Assembly (NCBI GenBank): GCA_007713595.1
Contig: VMRY01000089.1
Span: forward strand, 1-40,608
Source: Sedimenticola thiotaurini
Lineage (GTDB): Bacteria > Pseudomonadota > Gammaproteobacteria > Chromatiales > Chromatiaceae
DNA length: 40,608 nucleotides
Direction of reading: 5' to 3'
Position 1 is the stretch's first letter, and the number at the start of each line of letters is the position of its first letter. Below the pieces are notes generated by a model that worked only from the letters and a program-made list of their open reading frames with translations, had not been told where the DNA came from and made no database searches. Positions 8,263 through 16,487 of the stretch are shown in pieces. The translations under genes were made by a program, and so were the position numbers.

Positions 8263-8979
8263 CTAACTATTCAGTGCCGATTGTTGTGCCGACATGATTT
8301 CACGGATGCCCTTTTCAGCCAGTGCCAGCATGGCAGTCAGCTCCTGCATGTGAAAGGCATGGCCTTCGGCGGTTCCCTGTACTTCAATAAAGGCTCCCGC
8401 GTCGTTCATTACCACGTTCATGTCGGTTTCAGCATTTGAGTCTTCGGCATAATCAAGGTCCAGCACCGGTGTGCCCTGGTAGATGCCGACGGAGACGGAA
8501 GCAAGCTGACCGTGGATCGGATCTTTTTTCAATCGGCCTGATAGATTCAAACTATTTACCGCATCACAAAGCGCCACGTAGGCCCCCGATATCGAAGCAG
8601 TACGGGTCCCACCATCGGCCTGAATAACATCACAGTCCAGCGTGATGGTTCGTTCTCCCAGGGCGGCAAGGTCGGTTATTGCCCGTAGACTACGGCCAAT
8701 CAGGCGCTGTATCTCCAGGGTGCGTCCTCCCTGTTTTCCACGACTTGCTTCCCGCCCCATACGGCTGTCGGTTGAGCGGGGTAGCATGCCATACTCTGCT
8801 GTGACCCAGCCTTTGCCGCGGCCTTTCAGAAAGGGTGGTACGCGCTCTTCCACTGAGGCGGTGCAGATTACTTTGGTATCTCCAAAACAGACCAGTACGG
8901 AACCTTCGGCATGTTTAGTGAAATTTCGGGTGATCTGAATGGCTCGCATTTGATCAGGCGTTCTGCCGCTGGGTCTCAT
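8263..8979 (-). CDS. rph: Ribonuclease PH
   Basis: This 238-residue phosphorolytic 3'-5' exoribonuclease trims the 3' ends of tRNA precursors. The protein is full length for the family and shows [11 protein letters not shown] at the N-terminus, [59 protein letters not shown] and the [16 protein letters not shown] core. The start codon overlaps the stop of the PP2C phosphatase gene by four bases (ATGA), so it is the distal gene of the kinase-phosphatase-rph transcript. Elsewhere in gammaproteobacteria rph commonly adjoins yicC and gmk, which here diverge just beyond the kinase. The annotation is certain; physical coupling to the kinase/phosphatase pair is the unusual part. Confidence 0.97.
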   Translation of the reverse strand: MRPSGRTPDQMRAIQITRNFTKHAEGSVLVCFGDTKVICTASVEERVPPFLKGRGKGWVTAEYGMLPRSTDSRMGREASRGKQGGRTLEIQRLIGRSLRAITDLAALGERTITLDCDVIQADGGTRTASISGAYVALCDAVNSLNLSGRLKKDPIHGQLASVSVGIYQGTPVLDLDYAEDSNAETDMNVVMNDAGAFIEVQGTAEGHAFHMQELTAMLALAEKGIREIMSAQQSALNS

Positions 8980-9857
8980 TTTTTCTCCTGCTTAGTTTCG
9001 GTTTCAAAGTTATTGATAGCATTCTGCAGTTCAGCAATCGCCTGGGCCAGATTGCTCTCTTCGGCTGTTTCAGGGGATTCTGTCTGACGGGGCTTCTGCG
9101 CACTTTTCTTCTGCGCTGCCATTTTTAATGCTATTAAGGTGATGTTGTCACTGTCAGGGAAGGCCTTGTGGGCCGCCTGTTCTGCCAAAGCGTGTACAGC
9201 CTCGGAAAGTGGCAGGTTACTGAATAGTGTGTTCAGGATATCTGTTTCAGTAATGCTGCCCCACAGGCCATCGCTGCAGAGAAGCAGGATATCACCCGCT
9301 TCCAGTTTCTGTTTTCCAAGTGTGACTTCTGGTGAATTCAGCGAACCACCCAAGCAACGTGTAACATAATTCCGTTGTGGGTGAACCTCCTGCTCTTTGG
9401 CGGTTATCACGCCCTGCTGTTTGAGTCGTTCGACATAGGAGTGGTCGATGGTTTTAGACAGTACCCGGCGCTCCCGCAACAGATAGAGTCGGCTATCGCC
9501 GGCGTGGGCCCAATGGGCGATATTTTTCTGGATCAGACAGGCTACTGCCGTGGTCCGGGGGTCGATGGCCGGCTGTTGGTCATAACCAAAGGCAATGATG
9601 TTTTCATGGGCCTTGTGCAACAACCGGGTTAAGAAGCCATTCGGATTCAGTATAGGGTGAGGTGTGCGGTCAAAATAGTGCTGGCAGGTATCTATCAAAA
9701 CCTGAGCAGCCGCTTCTCCTCTGGGGTGTCCACCCATGCCATCAGCCAATCCGAGTAACACGGTATCTTCATCCTGTACCAGAATGCACCTGTCCTGATT
9801 AATCTTGCGGTCACCTATCAGGCTGCTGTGAGCCGATTCTCCGGGTATTGCGCTCAT
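8976..9857 (-). CDS. PP2C-type Ser/Thr protein phosphatase
   Basis: This 293-residue PPM-family metal-dependent phosphatase removes phosphate from Ser/Thr and presumably counters the kinase encoded upstream. Metal-binding and catalytic motifs are present: [46 protein letters not shown] and [12 protein letters not shown]. The C-terminal 45 residues, after the catalytic domain, are charged and helix-prone (rich in Q, K and E) with no recognised domain. Its ATG overlaps the kinase stop codon (ATGA), and its own stop overlaps the rph start in the same way, implying translational coupling of all three. Substrates are unknown. Confidence 0.93.
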   Translation of the reverse strand: MSAIPGESAHSSLIGDRKINQDRCILVQDEDTVLLGLADGMGGHPRGEAAAQVLIDTCQHYFDRTPHPILNPNGFLTRLLHKAHENIIAFGYDQQPAIDPRTTAVACLIQKNIAHWAHAGDSRLYLLRERRVLSKTIDHSYVERLKQQGVITAKEQEVHPQRNYVTRCLGGSLNSPEVTLGKQKLEAGDILLLCSDGLWGSITETDILNTLFSNLPLSEAVHALAEQAAHKAFPDSDNITLIALKMAAQKKSAQKPRQTESPETAEESNLAQAIAELQNAINNFETETKQEKK

Positions 9858-10813
9858 TTCTGGTTATTCTCCCTGAAGAGTTCATCCGGGTTTTCAAGTT
9901 TCGGCTGACTGTTGTTCGCGGGGCGTCCCTGTTCCTGCCTAAGGGCATCCAGCATGATGCCGGCGTTTTGTGGCCGAAGGAGTGGATCGACTTCCATTGC
10001 CCAGTCAATTACCTCCAACAGATACGCCGGATACTGTTTCTTGTAGAGGCTGGCGATCGGTTTCATGGAATCTTTAGCGTGACGCTCGATCGCCGAGGGT
10101 GGTGGCTTGCCCTCAATGCAGGAGCGCATAGTGGCGCCAATAGCATAAACGTCGCTCCAGGGCCCCACATATCCGGATGAGTAGTACTGTTCCACGGGGG
10201 CAAATCCTGGTGTGACAACCTGGGATGATTGACGACTTCGAGTGGTAGCGAACTGGTGTACCGCACCAAAATCGAGTAACAGGGGATTGCCGCCAGGTCG
10301 CAGATGGATGTTGCTTGGTTTGATGTCCAGATGCAGATGGCCTTCGGAATGGATCAGATTAAGCGCATCCAGAACAGAGGGAAATACTGTGAGTAGAAAG
10401 GTGGTGCTGAGCCCACCGTTGCGTTTTTTCACATAGCTGCCGAGGTTTTTACCATGCTCATAATCCATTACCAGGTAAGCTGTATTGTTGGCCAGGAAGA
10501 AAGTGCGTACATTGACAATATTGGGGTGGCGCAGCATGGCGAGTGCTTTGGCTTCCTGGTAGAACAGCTTGCGACCATTATGAAAGGCATCTCTCTGGGG
10601 TTCAGCGCTGACCTGGACCTCTCCCAATTTGTCGCGTACAGCAAGTTTTTTTGGGAGATACTCCTTGATCACCACATGATCCAGGTTATCTTCATCCTCC
10701 GCCAGGTAAATCAGGCTGAATCCACCGCTACCGATCAGTTTAATAATCGAGTAACAGTCGATAATGGTTCCGGATGCTAAGCTGTCCCTGTTCTGTTCCG
10801 TGGATGAAGAAAT
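9854..10813 (-). CDS. Hanks-type Ser/Thr protein kinase with probable ATT start
   Basis: This is a eukaryotic-like protein kinase with the features IGSGGFSLIYLA (Gly loop, residues 27-38), VVIKEYLP (Lys50), a C-helix glutamate (Glu87), HLDIKPSN (catalytic Asp163; HLD replaces HRD) and LLLDFGAV (Asp181). The first in-frame ATG/GTG/TTG is GTG at 10675, which would cut off the Gly loop just before the catalytic lysine. Reading upstream, the frame stays open to a TAG at 10816-10818. The codon ATT at 10811-10813 has GGAG six bases before it and yields a normal N-terminus including LASGTIIDCYSIIKLIGSGG. I therefore place the start there (319 residues). No transmembrane or PASTA segment is visible. 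It is the first gene of an overlapping operon with PP2C and rph. Confidence 0.85.
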   Translation of the reverse strand: MSSSTEQNRDSLASGTIIDCYSIIKLIGSGGFSLIYLAEDEDNLDHVVIKEYLPKKLAVRDKLGEVQVSAEPQRDAFHNGRKLFYQEAKALAMLRHPNIVNVRTFFLANNTAYLVMDYEHGKNLGSYVKKRNGGLSTTFLLTVFPSVLDALNLIHSEGHLHLDIKPSNIHLRPGGNPLLLDFGAVHQFATTRSRQSSQVVTPGFAPVEQYYSSGYVGPWSDVYAIGATMRSCIEGKPPPSAIERHAKDSMKPIASLYKKQYPAYLLEVIDWAMEVDPLLRPQNAGIMLDALRQEQGRPANNSQPKLENPDELFRENNQK

Positions 10814-10977
10814 GGTCTACTCCAGATGCACTCTGTTGGAATGCGCATTATGATACACGTATCCTTATCAGTAGTGCCGTATGGTTTGTTCCGGATTCTG
10901 ATAGAAGCATGTGTCTCTGCGATCTTTTTTATAGATGATACGCAGTACTCCTCCAAGTATAAATAATAGGTGCGCTC
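10814..10977. promoter_or_regulatory. Divergent kinase / yicC intergenic region
   Basis: This 164-base region must carry both promoters. On the plus strand TATAAA near 10960 may be a -10 for yicC, but no matching -35 is clear. On the minus strand GGAG lies six bases before the ATT start of the kinase. I see no other structure. Confidence 0.35.
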
Positions 10978-11844
10978 ATGATATGTAGTATGACTTCATT
11001 TTCGAGAAGGGAAAGCAGGGACAGTCAAGGGGAGCTGGTTTGTGAATTACGCTCGGTCAATCACCGTTATCTGGAGCTGTTCGTTCGCTTGCCGGAAGAG
11101 TTGCGTGCCCTGGAACCGCTGGTAAGAGAGCGGGTGGCCGCCCGCTTGGGGCGCGGCAAGGTGGATTGCCTGTTTCGCTTTGTGCCGTCGAAAACAGCAT
11201 CCGCCGGTGTGACAGTGAATGAGCGTTTTGCCCAGCAGATAATAGACGCGGCGGGGGATGTGGGTCGATTGCTGCATGAGTCCGTGCCGCCACGCGCAAT
11301 GGATATCATGCGTTGGCCAGGTGTCCTGGAGACCGAAGAGATGGATCTTACGCCGGTACACAAAAGTGCGGCAGAGTTGCTGGAGCTGACCCTGGACGGC
11401 TTGGTGGAATCCAGGCAACGGGAAGGGGGGCGGTTGGCTGAGCTGATTGTTCAGCGATGTGGCAGTATGCGTGAAGAGATTGCCAAGGTAAAAATTTTGA
11501 TGCCCCAGCTGTTGGCTTCCCTGCGTGACCGTTTACGTGCGCGTCTGGCGGAGCTGACGACAGAGTTGGATGAGGGGCGTATTGAGCAGGAGATGGTATT
11601 GCTGACCCAGCGGCTGGATGTGGATGAGGAGATGGATAGACTCCAGACCCATCTGGAAGAGGTGGAAGCCGTGTTGACGCGAGATGAACCTGTGGGACGA
11701 CGCCTGGATTTTCTCATGCAAGAGCTTAATCGTGAGGCCAATACGCTGGCTTCAAAATCCAATGATGTAGAGATGACCCGGGTATCCGTTGAGCTTAAAG
11801 TGCTGATTGAACAGATTCGGGAGCAGGTGCAGAACATCGAGTAG
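10978..11844 (+). CDS. yicC: YicC family endoribonuclease
   Basis: This 288-residue member of the YicC/YloC family is reported as an endoribonuclease/RNA-decay factor in enterobacteria. It begins MICSMTSFSRRESRDSQGEL, like the family's usual MIRSMTAFAR start. The middle contains ELRSVNHRYLELFVRLPEELR, and the C-terminus has the conserved DVDEEMDRLQTHLEEVEAVL and FLMQELNREANTLASKSNDVE segment. Length matches the E. coli protein. It precedes gmk, the usual arrangement, and AGGT lies a few bases before the ATG. Confidence 0.95.
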   Translation: MICSMTSFSRRESRDSQGELVCELRSVNHRYLELFVRLPEELRALEPLVRERVAARLGRGKVDCLFRFVPSKTASAGVTVNERFAQQIIDAAGDVGRLLHESVPPRAMDIMRWPGVLETEEMDLTPVHKSAAELLELTLDGLVESRQREGGRLAELIVQRCGSMREEIAKVKILMPQLLASLRDRLRARLAELTTELDEGRIEQEMVLLTQRLDVDEEMDRLQTHLEEVEAVLTRDEPVGRRLDFLMQELNREANTLASKSNDVEMTRVSVELKVLIEQIREQVQNIE

Positions 11845-11911
11845 TTGTCTCTGTCTGATCCAGCGGATCAGGATAGAAGAGACCAGTAAAATTGAAGACA
11901 GTGGAAATGTT

Positions 11912-12526
11912 ATGACTAAAGGTACCTTGTTTATTGTATCGGCCCCCTCAGGGGCGGGAAAGACCAGCCTGTTGAAAGCGCTGGTGCAGACTGAAGATCG
12001 AGTCAAGGTTTCAGTCTCGCACACCACCCGACCACGGCGTCCGGGTGAGGTGGATGCGGTTGACTATCATTTTCTGGATGTCAATGCCTTCCGGCAGATG
12101 ATTGATGAGGGTGACTTTCTGGAGCATGCCGAGGTATTTGGAAATTATTATGGTACCTCTGAGGCCGGTATTCTTGATCAGCTGGATTGTGGTAATGATG
12201 TGATCCTGGAGATTGACTGGCAGGGCGCGCAGCAGGTGAGAAAACGAATCCCGGGAACGGTGTCGATTTTTATTTTGCCACCCACACCTGAAGCATTGCG
12301 ACAGCGGCTCAGCAGTCGTGGCCAGGACAGCGAATCGGTGATCAGGCGGCGTCTGGCGGAGGCTCGAGAGGAGATGTCCCACTACGCTGAGTATGACTAT
12401 ATTGTTGTCAATGACCTGTTCGAGCAGGCATTAGGCGAGCTTCGCTCAATTATCATGTCCAGGCGGCTGACCCTGGAGGTGCAGAGTGTGCAACTGCAGG
12501 ATCGCCTGCGCTCATTACTGGCTTAG
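11912..12526 (+). CDS. gmk: Guanylate kinase
   Basis: This 204-residue enzyme phosphorylates GMP to GDP with ATP. The P-loop SAPSGAGKTSL is near the N-terminus, followed by VSHTTRPRRPGEVDAVDYHF (GMP binding), GNYYGTS, LEIDWQGAQQVR, and the lid/C-terminal segment VIRRRLAEAREEM. The ATG at 11912 is chosen because the P-loop is then at the usual position; the longer reading frame from 11807 overlaps the end of yicC and adds an unrelated 35-residue stretch. It sits between yicC and rpoZ, the standard order. GDP supply links it to (p)ppGpp metabolism by the downstream spoT. Confidence 0.97.
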   Translation: MTKGTLFIVSAPSGAGKTSLLKALVQTEDRVKVSVSHTTRPRRPGEVDAVDYHFLDVNAFRQMIDEGDFLEHAEVFGNYYGTSEAGILDQLDCGNDVILEIDWQGAQQVRKRIPGTVSIFILPPTPEALRQRLSSRGQDSESVIRRRLAEAREEMSHYAEYDYIVVNDLFEQALGELRSIIMSRRLTLEVQSVQLQDRLRSLLA

Positions 12527-12680
12527 ATGCATAAGGCACTGATTTAGGTGCCAACTTTACTGGTGCAGGGAAGGCCGTTGATATATGATTAAAAGTTCCC
12601 GGTGAAGTAATGCCGTTGGAATTTTTTATTATCTTTCCTGCCCTGATGGTAGGTGGTTTGAATATCGGAGTAAATTGATC

Positions 12681-12962
12681 ATGGCCCGCGTTACAGTTGA
12701 AGATTGCCTTGAACATGTGGACAACCGTTTTGACTTGGTATTACTGGCGACCAAACGTGCGCGTCAGTTGAGCCATGGGGTTGCCCCACTACTGGCCTGG
12801 GAAAATGACAAGGCAACCGTCGTCGCGCTGCGTGAGATTGCTGCCGGTCTGGTTGATGATGATGTGGTTGCACCAAAATCAGATTCCGAAGTGGATATGG
12901 CCGCCCTTGATGACAATTTTGGTAGTGGTGAGTATGTCGATGATCAGGCATTTGGTCGATAA
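12681..12962 (+). CDS. rpoZ: RNA polymerase omega subunit
   Basis: This 93-residue protein assists RNA polymerase assembly and forms part of a ppGpp-binding site. It begins [20 protein letters not shown] and continues [24 protein letters not shown], the classic omega pattern, followed by a variable acidic tail. Start: ATG at 12681 with GGAG ten bases upstream; a TTG two codons earlier is in frame but unlikely. The 154-base gap after gmk suggests its own promoter. It is followed by spoT, as in other gammaproteobacteria. Confidence 0.96.
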   Translation: MARVTVEDCLEHVDNRFDLVLLATKRARQLSHGVAPLLAWENDKATVVALREIAAGLVDDDVVAPKSDSEVDMAALDDNFGSGEYVDDQAFGR

Positions 12963-13015
12963 AAGGATCCGTTCTAGATGCCTTTCGACGGATATTAATA
13001 ACCGGCATTCACAGT

Positions 13016-13040
13016 GGCTGCGTCTGAAACAGGCGCAGCC
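13016..13040 (+). other. Strong hairpin in rpoZ-spoT gap
   Basis: GGCTGCGTCTG-AAA-CAGGCGCAGCC folds into an 11-bp stem (one G-U pair) with a three-base loop, ending 17 bases before the spoT start codon. There is no T-tract after it, so it may be an attenuator, an RNA-processing site or a translation-control structure rather than a simple terminator. Confidence 0.5.
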
Positions 13041-13057
13041 CGTCGCTAGATGATCAG

Positions 13058-15232
13058 ATGAACCAATCCAGCGGCGCACAAACCTCTGAGCAAACCAACA
13101 AACCCCGCTTTCTAATCAGCGATCTCTGCGCATATCTTGAATCCTACTTGAGTGTTGAGCAGGTTCGGGAAGTCTATCGCTCTTACGTATTCAGTGCAGA
13201 GGCCCATGAAGGGCAGAAACGCCTGAGTGGCGAACCCTACATCTACCATCCCCTCGCCGTTGCCCGGATTCTGGCCGATATTCGTTTGGATTACCGCTGT
13301 CTTATGGCAGCAATTATGCATGATGTTCTGGAAGATACCTTAGTCTCCAAGGCGCAGCTCGAAGAGGCATTTGGGGAGGAAGTGGCGACGCTGGTTGACG
13401 GTGTCAGTAAGCTCAACCAGATCAATTTCCCTTCCAAGGCTGAGGCTCAGGCCGCCAGCTTCCGGAAGATGCTGCTGGCGATGACCCAGGACATACGTAT
13501 CATCATGATCAAGCTGGCTGATCGGCTGCATAACATGCGTACCCTGGAGGTGATGCGTCCTGAGAAGTGCCGGCGAATTGCCCGGGAGACACTGGAAATC
13601 TATGCACCGATCGCCCATAGGCTGGGTATCTATCGCTTACGCACTGAGCTGGAAGAGCTCTGTTTTGCCGCTTACTGGCCGATGCGTTATAGAGCGCTGA
13701 AAGAGGCGGTCAGAACTGCCCGGGGCAATCGTAAAGAGGTCATGAGTAATATCGATGCGGCCTTGGTCGGTCGATTGGAACAGGAAGGTATCGTCGGCGT
13801 GGTGCACGGGCGGGAGAAGCACCTCTATAGTATCTACACTAAGATGCGGGATAAGAAGCTCTCGTTCTCGGAAGTTGTTGATGTCTACGCCTTCCGGATT
13901 ATTGTTGATCGTCTGGATACCTGTTACCGGGTGCTTGGGGTGGTGCATAACCTCTACAAGCCCGTCCCTGGGCGATTTAAAGATTATATCGCCATACCAA
14001 AGGCTAATGGCTATCAGTCGTTACATACCCTCCTGTTCGGACCGCATGGTTTGCCTATCGAAATCCAGATTCGTACAGTAGAGATGGACCGAATGGCAGA
14101 TTCCGGTATCGCGGCTCACTGGCTCTATAAATCCAGTGACAAGCAAAGCGGTGTAGGTATGGCTCAGGCGGATGCCTCTAGCTGGCTCAAGAATCTGCTG
14201 GAACTGCAGAAAGACGCTGGCGACTCCATGGAGTTCCTGGAGCATGTCAAGGTAGATCTGTTCCCGGATGAGGTGTATGTGTTCACGCCGCGCGGAAAGA
14301 TCATGGTGCTGGCTAAAGGGGCGACGGTGATCGACTTTGCCTATGCTGTCCACTCTGATGTTGGTAACCACACGGTGGCTGCCCGGGTTGATCGACATAT
14401 GGTGCCGCTGCGTACCCGTCTCTACAGCGGCCAGACAGTGGAGGTGATTACCTCAGAGACCGCCAATCCAAGTGCGGCCTGGCTTAATTTTGTGGTCACG
14501 GGTAAGGCGCGGGCCAATATCCGGGGGTACCTGAAAAACCTTCGCCACCAGGAAGCTATCACCCTGGGGCGTCGCTTGTTAAATAAAGATCTCGCCCAGT
14601 ACGAACTGAATATTGATCAGATCCCACTTGAGAGTCTTGCTCAGCTACTAAAAGATTTCCACCTGCAGACCAAGGACGCCTTATTGGAAGAGATTGGCCT
14701 GGGCAATCGAATGCCATTTCTGGTGGCCCGTCGATTGGTTGATTCAGCTATTGATCTACCCAAGGGCGAAACGGTCACACCGAGTGTAGATTCGGCTCCA
14801 CTGGCTATCACGGGGACAGAAGGGATGGTGGTGGGTTTCGCCAAGTGCTGTCGTCCGCTGCCGGGCGATGAGATTGTGGCGATCTTCAATCCGGGTAAAG
14901 GTATTGTTGTGCATCGCCATGAGTGCAGAAATCTGGGCGATTTTCGCAAAAGCGACAGTTGGCTGGATGTGAGCTGGGAGAAAGAGCCCGTCGGTGATTT
15001 CACCACGGAGATCAAAGTGGATGTCGGCAACAAGCGGGGTGCCCTGGCCTCGGTTGCCTCTGCAATCTCGGAAATGGGCTCTAATATCAAGAATGTGGTG
15101 ATGGAGGAGCGCGATGGACTCACCTCAACACTGCATTTTATTGTGGCGGTAGACAGTCGCGTTCATCTTGCCAATATCATGCGCCATCTGCGTCAGCTGA
15201 AAACGGTTCTGCGTATTCACCGCGTAGGCTAA
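13058..15232 (+). CDS. spoT: Bifunctional (p)ppGpp synthetase/hydrolase
   Basis: This 724-residue RelA/SpoT-family enzyme makes and degrades the alarmone (p)ppGpp. The hydrolase (HD) domain is intact, with YIYHPLAVARIL, IMHDVLEDT and IKLADRLHNMRTL. The synthetase domain follows (YSIYTKMRDKKLSF, DVYAFRIIVD, RFKDYIAIPKANGYQSLHT). A TGS domain (VYVFTPRGKIMVLAKGATVIDFAYA), a helical zinc-finger-type region with CCRPLPGDEIV, and a C-terminal ACT domain complete the standard architecture. The preserved HD motif indicates SpoT rather than RelA. It follows rpoZ and precedes ridA, as in E. coli relatives. Confidence 0.96.
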   Translation: MNQSSGAQTSEQTNKPRFLISDLCAYLESYLSVEQVREVYRSYVFSAEAHEGQKRLSGEPYIYHPLAVARILADIRLDYRCLMAAIMHDVLEDTLVSKAQLEEAFGEEVATLVDGVSKLNQINFPSKAEAQAASFRKMLLAMTQDIRIIMIKLADRLHNMRTLEVMRPEKCRRIARETLEIYAPIAHRLGIYRLRTELEELCFAAYWPMRYRALKEAVRTARGNRKEVMSNIDAALVGRLEQEGIVGVVHGREKHLYSIYTKMRDKKLSFSEVVDVYAFRIIVDRLDTCYRVLGVVHNLYKPVPGRFKDYIAIPKANGYQSLHTLLFGPHGLPIEIQIRTVEMDRMADSGIAAHWLYKSSDKQSGVGMAQADASSWLKNLLELQKDAGDSMEFLEHVKVDLFPDEVYVFTPRGKIMVLAKGATVIDFAYAVHSDVGNHTVAARVDRHMVPLRTRLYSGQTVEVITSETANPSAAWLNFVVTGKARANIRGYLKNLRHQEAITLGRRLLNKDLAQYELNIDQIPLESLAQLLKDFHLQTKDALLEEIGLGNRMPFLVARRLVDSAIDLPKGETVTPSVDSAPLAITGTEGMVVGFAKCCRPLPGDEIVAIFNPGKGIVVHRHECRNLGDFRKSDSWLDVSWEKEPVGDFTTEIKVDVGNKRGALASVASAISEMGSNIKNVVMEERDGLTSTLHFIVAVDSRVHLANIMRHLRQLKTVLRIHRVG

Positions 15233-15253
15233 TAGTCTAATTAAAGAGTACAA

Positions 15254-15640
15254 GTGGATGGAAAAGAGATTATTCGCACTGACCTGGCACCCCAGGCGAT
15301 TGGTACCTATTCACAAGCGGTTAAGGTAGGGGATACCGTCTATCTGTCGGGCCAGATTCCGTTAGTCCCGGAGACCATGGAGATGGTGGAAGGGGATATC
15401 GAGCTGCAGATCCGGCGGGTGTTCGATAACCTGCAGGCAGTTGCCAGAGCCGCTGGTGGCGAGTTGGATAATGTTGTGAAGCTGAATGTATTCCTCACTG
15501 ATCTGACCCACTTCCCTGTCGTCAACAGCGTTATGGCAGACTATTTTTCCCAACCCTATCCTGCCCGTGCCGCGATTGGCGTGGCTGCACTACCCAGGGC
15601 GGCGCAGGTGGAGATGGATGGGGTGATGGCGCTTTATTAG
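15254..15640 (+). CDS. ridA: RidA-family enamine/imine deaminase
   Basis: This 128-residue protein hydrolyses reactive 2-aminoacrylate and related enamines released by PLP enzymes. Family signatures include [21 protein letters not shown], the conserved arginine in [15 protein letters not shown] and the closing [11 protein letters not shown]. The start is GTG at 15254, with AAAGAG seven bases upstream; the nearby ATG at 15258 is out of frame. It lies 21 bases behind spoT, presumably in the same transcript. Its stop codon is only two bases from the convergent yjbQ stop. Confidence 0.94.
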   Translation: MDGKEIIRTDLAPQAIGTYSQAVKVGDTVYLSGQIPLVPETMEMVEGDIELQIRRVFDNLQAVARAAGGELDNVVKLNVFLTDLTHFPVVNSVMADYFSQPYPARAAIGVAALPRAAQVEMDGVMALY

Positions 15641-15642
15641 GC

Positions 15643-16071
15643 CTAGGTACTAGCTCTTTCACCCTGTACGGTGACGGTAAAGGATCGTCGATGTGCCGCT
15701 GTTCGATGCTCCCAAAGATAGATGCCCTGCCAGATCCCTCTGGCACACCGGCCATTAGTCACCGGTAGCGTCAGGTCCAGGTTTGTCAGAATCGAGCGGA
15801 TATGGGCTGGCATATCATCCGGACCCTCCATGCTGTGCTCATAGACTGGATCCCCGTCGGGGATCAGGCGAAGCATGAAGGTTTCCAGATCACGCCGAAC
15901 GGCCGGGTCGGCGTTCTCGCAGAGGGTCAGTGAGGCGCTGGTATGGTGGCTGAAGACATGGCAAAGGCCGGTGGTGATTCCAGACTCCTGTACAACACGC
16001 TCAACCTCACGCGTAATATCATAGGTTCCACGGCCGTTGCACTGAATCTGAAGCTTCGATTGGTGGATCAT
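15643..16071 (-). CDS. yjbQ: YjbQ family protein (UPF0047)
   Basis: This 142-residue protein of the UPF0047/YjbQ family, some members of which show weak thiamine-phosphate synthase activity, carries the conserved FSHHTSASLTLCENADPAVRRDL, DGDPVYEHSMEGPDDMPAHI and TNGRCARGIWQGIYLWEHR. The clustered His, Asp and Glu residues form the family's putative metal site. It is the second gene of a two-gene minus-strand unit, 11 bases behind a gene for an MTH1187-type thiamine-binding protein, which supports a thiamine or pyrimidine link. Physiological function remains uncertain. Confidence 0.9.
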   Translation of the reverse strand: MIHQSKLQIQCNGRGTYDITREVERVVQESGITTGLCHVFSHHTSASLTLCENADPAVRRDLETFMLRLIPDGDPVYEHSMEGPDDMPAHIRSILTNLDLTLPVTNGRCARGIWQGIYLWEHRTAAHRRSFTVTVQGERAST

Positions 16072-16082
16072 GTCTTATACCC

Positions 16083-16397
16083 CTAGCAATGCACGTCGCC
16101 GATCCTGTTTCGCACCGATTCGACCTTGCCCTTCAACCGGTTGTTCTTGCCTTTACGTATATCCAGTTTTAAGGAAGAGTAAACCCGGTCGCAGCCCGCA
16201 TCATCCAGCACCTGATAGGCCGATTCGACCAGTGTCATCGCCTGTGACAGGGTGTCAGTTTCAATAATGGTCCCCATTGGCGTGAGTTGATAGTCACTGC
16301 CGCTGTCATGGATCATTTTGATAATTTGACTGACATATTCACTGACGCTCTCACCTTTGTCAGTGGGAAACATGGCAAACTCCAGCAGTACGGACAT
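16083..16397 (-). CDS. MTH1187 family thiamine-binding protein
   Basis: This 104-residue ferredoxin-like-fold protein belongs to the MTH1187/YkoF-type family (DUF77), small proteins that bind thiamine or its hydroxymethylpyrimidine part. Recognisable segments are LLEFAMFPTDKGESVSEYVS, YQLTPMGTIIETDTLSQAM and the basic C-terminal VYSSLKLDIRKGKNNRLKGK. It is the promoter-proximal gene of a unit with yjbQ. Whether it acts as sensor, carrier or enzyme partner is not known. Confidence 0.85.
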   Translation of the reverse strand: MSVLLEFAMFPTDKGESVSEYVSQIIKMIHDSGSDYQLTPMGTIIETDTLSQAMTLVESAYQVLDDAGCDRVYSSLKLDIRKGKNNRLKGKVESVRNRIGDVHC

Positions 16398-16487
16398 TGT
16401 GATATCTCCTATTCGCGTTCTCTATAAGTTTCCTATTACAGGAATTCTGGTAATATTATCACGCCACAGTCACACGCTGATCTGAAT

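Noticed and set aside
12535-12552. GGCAC/GTGCC hairpin after gmk as a terminator
   Set aside because: The stem is only five base pairs with an eight-base loop and no T-tract, so it is too weak to call.
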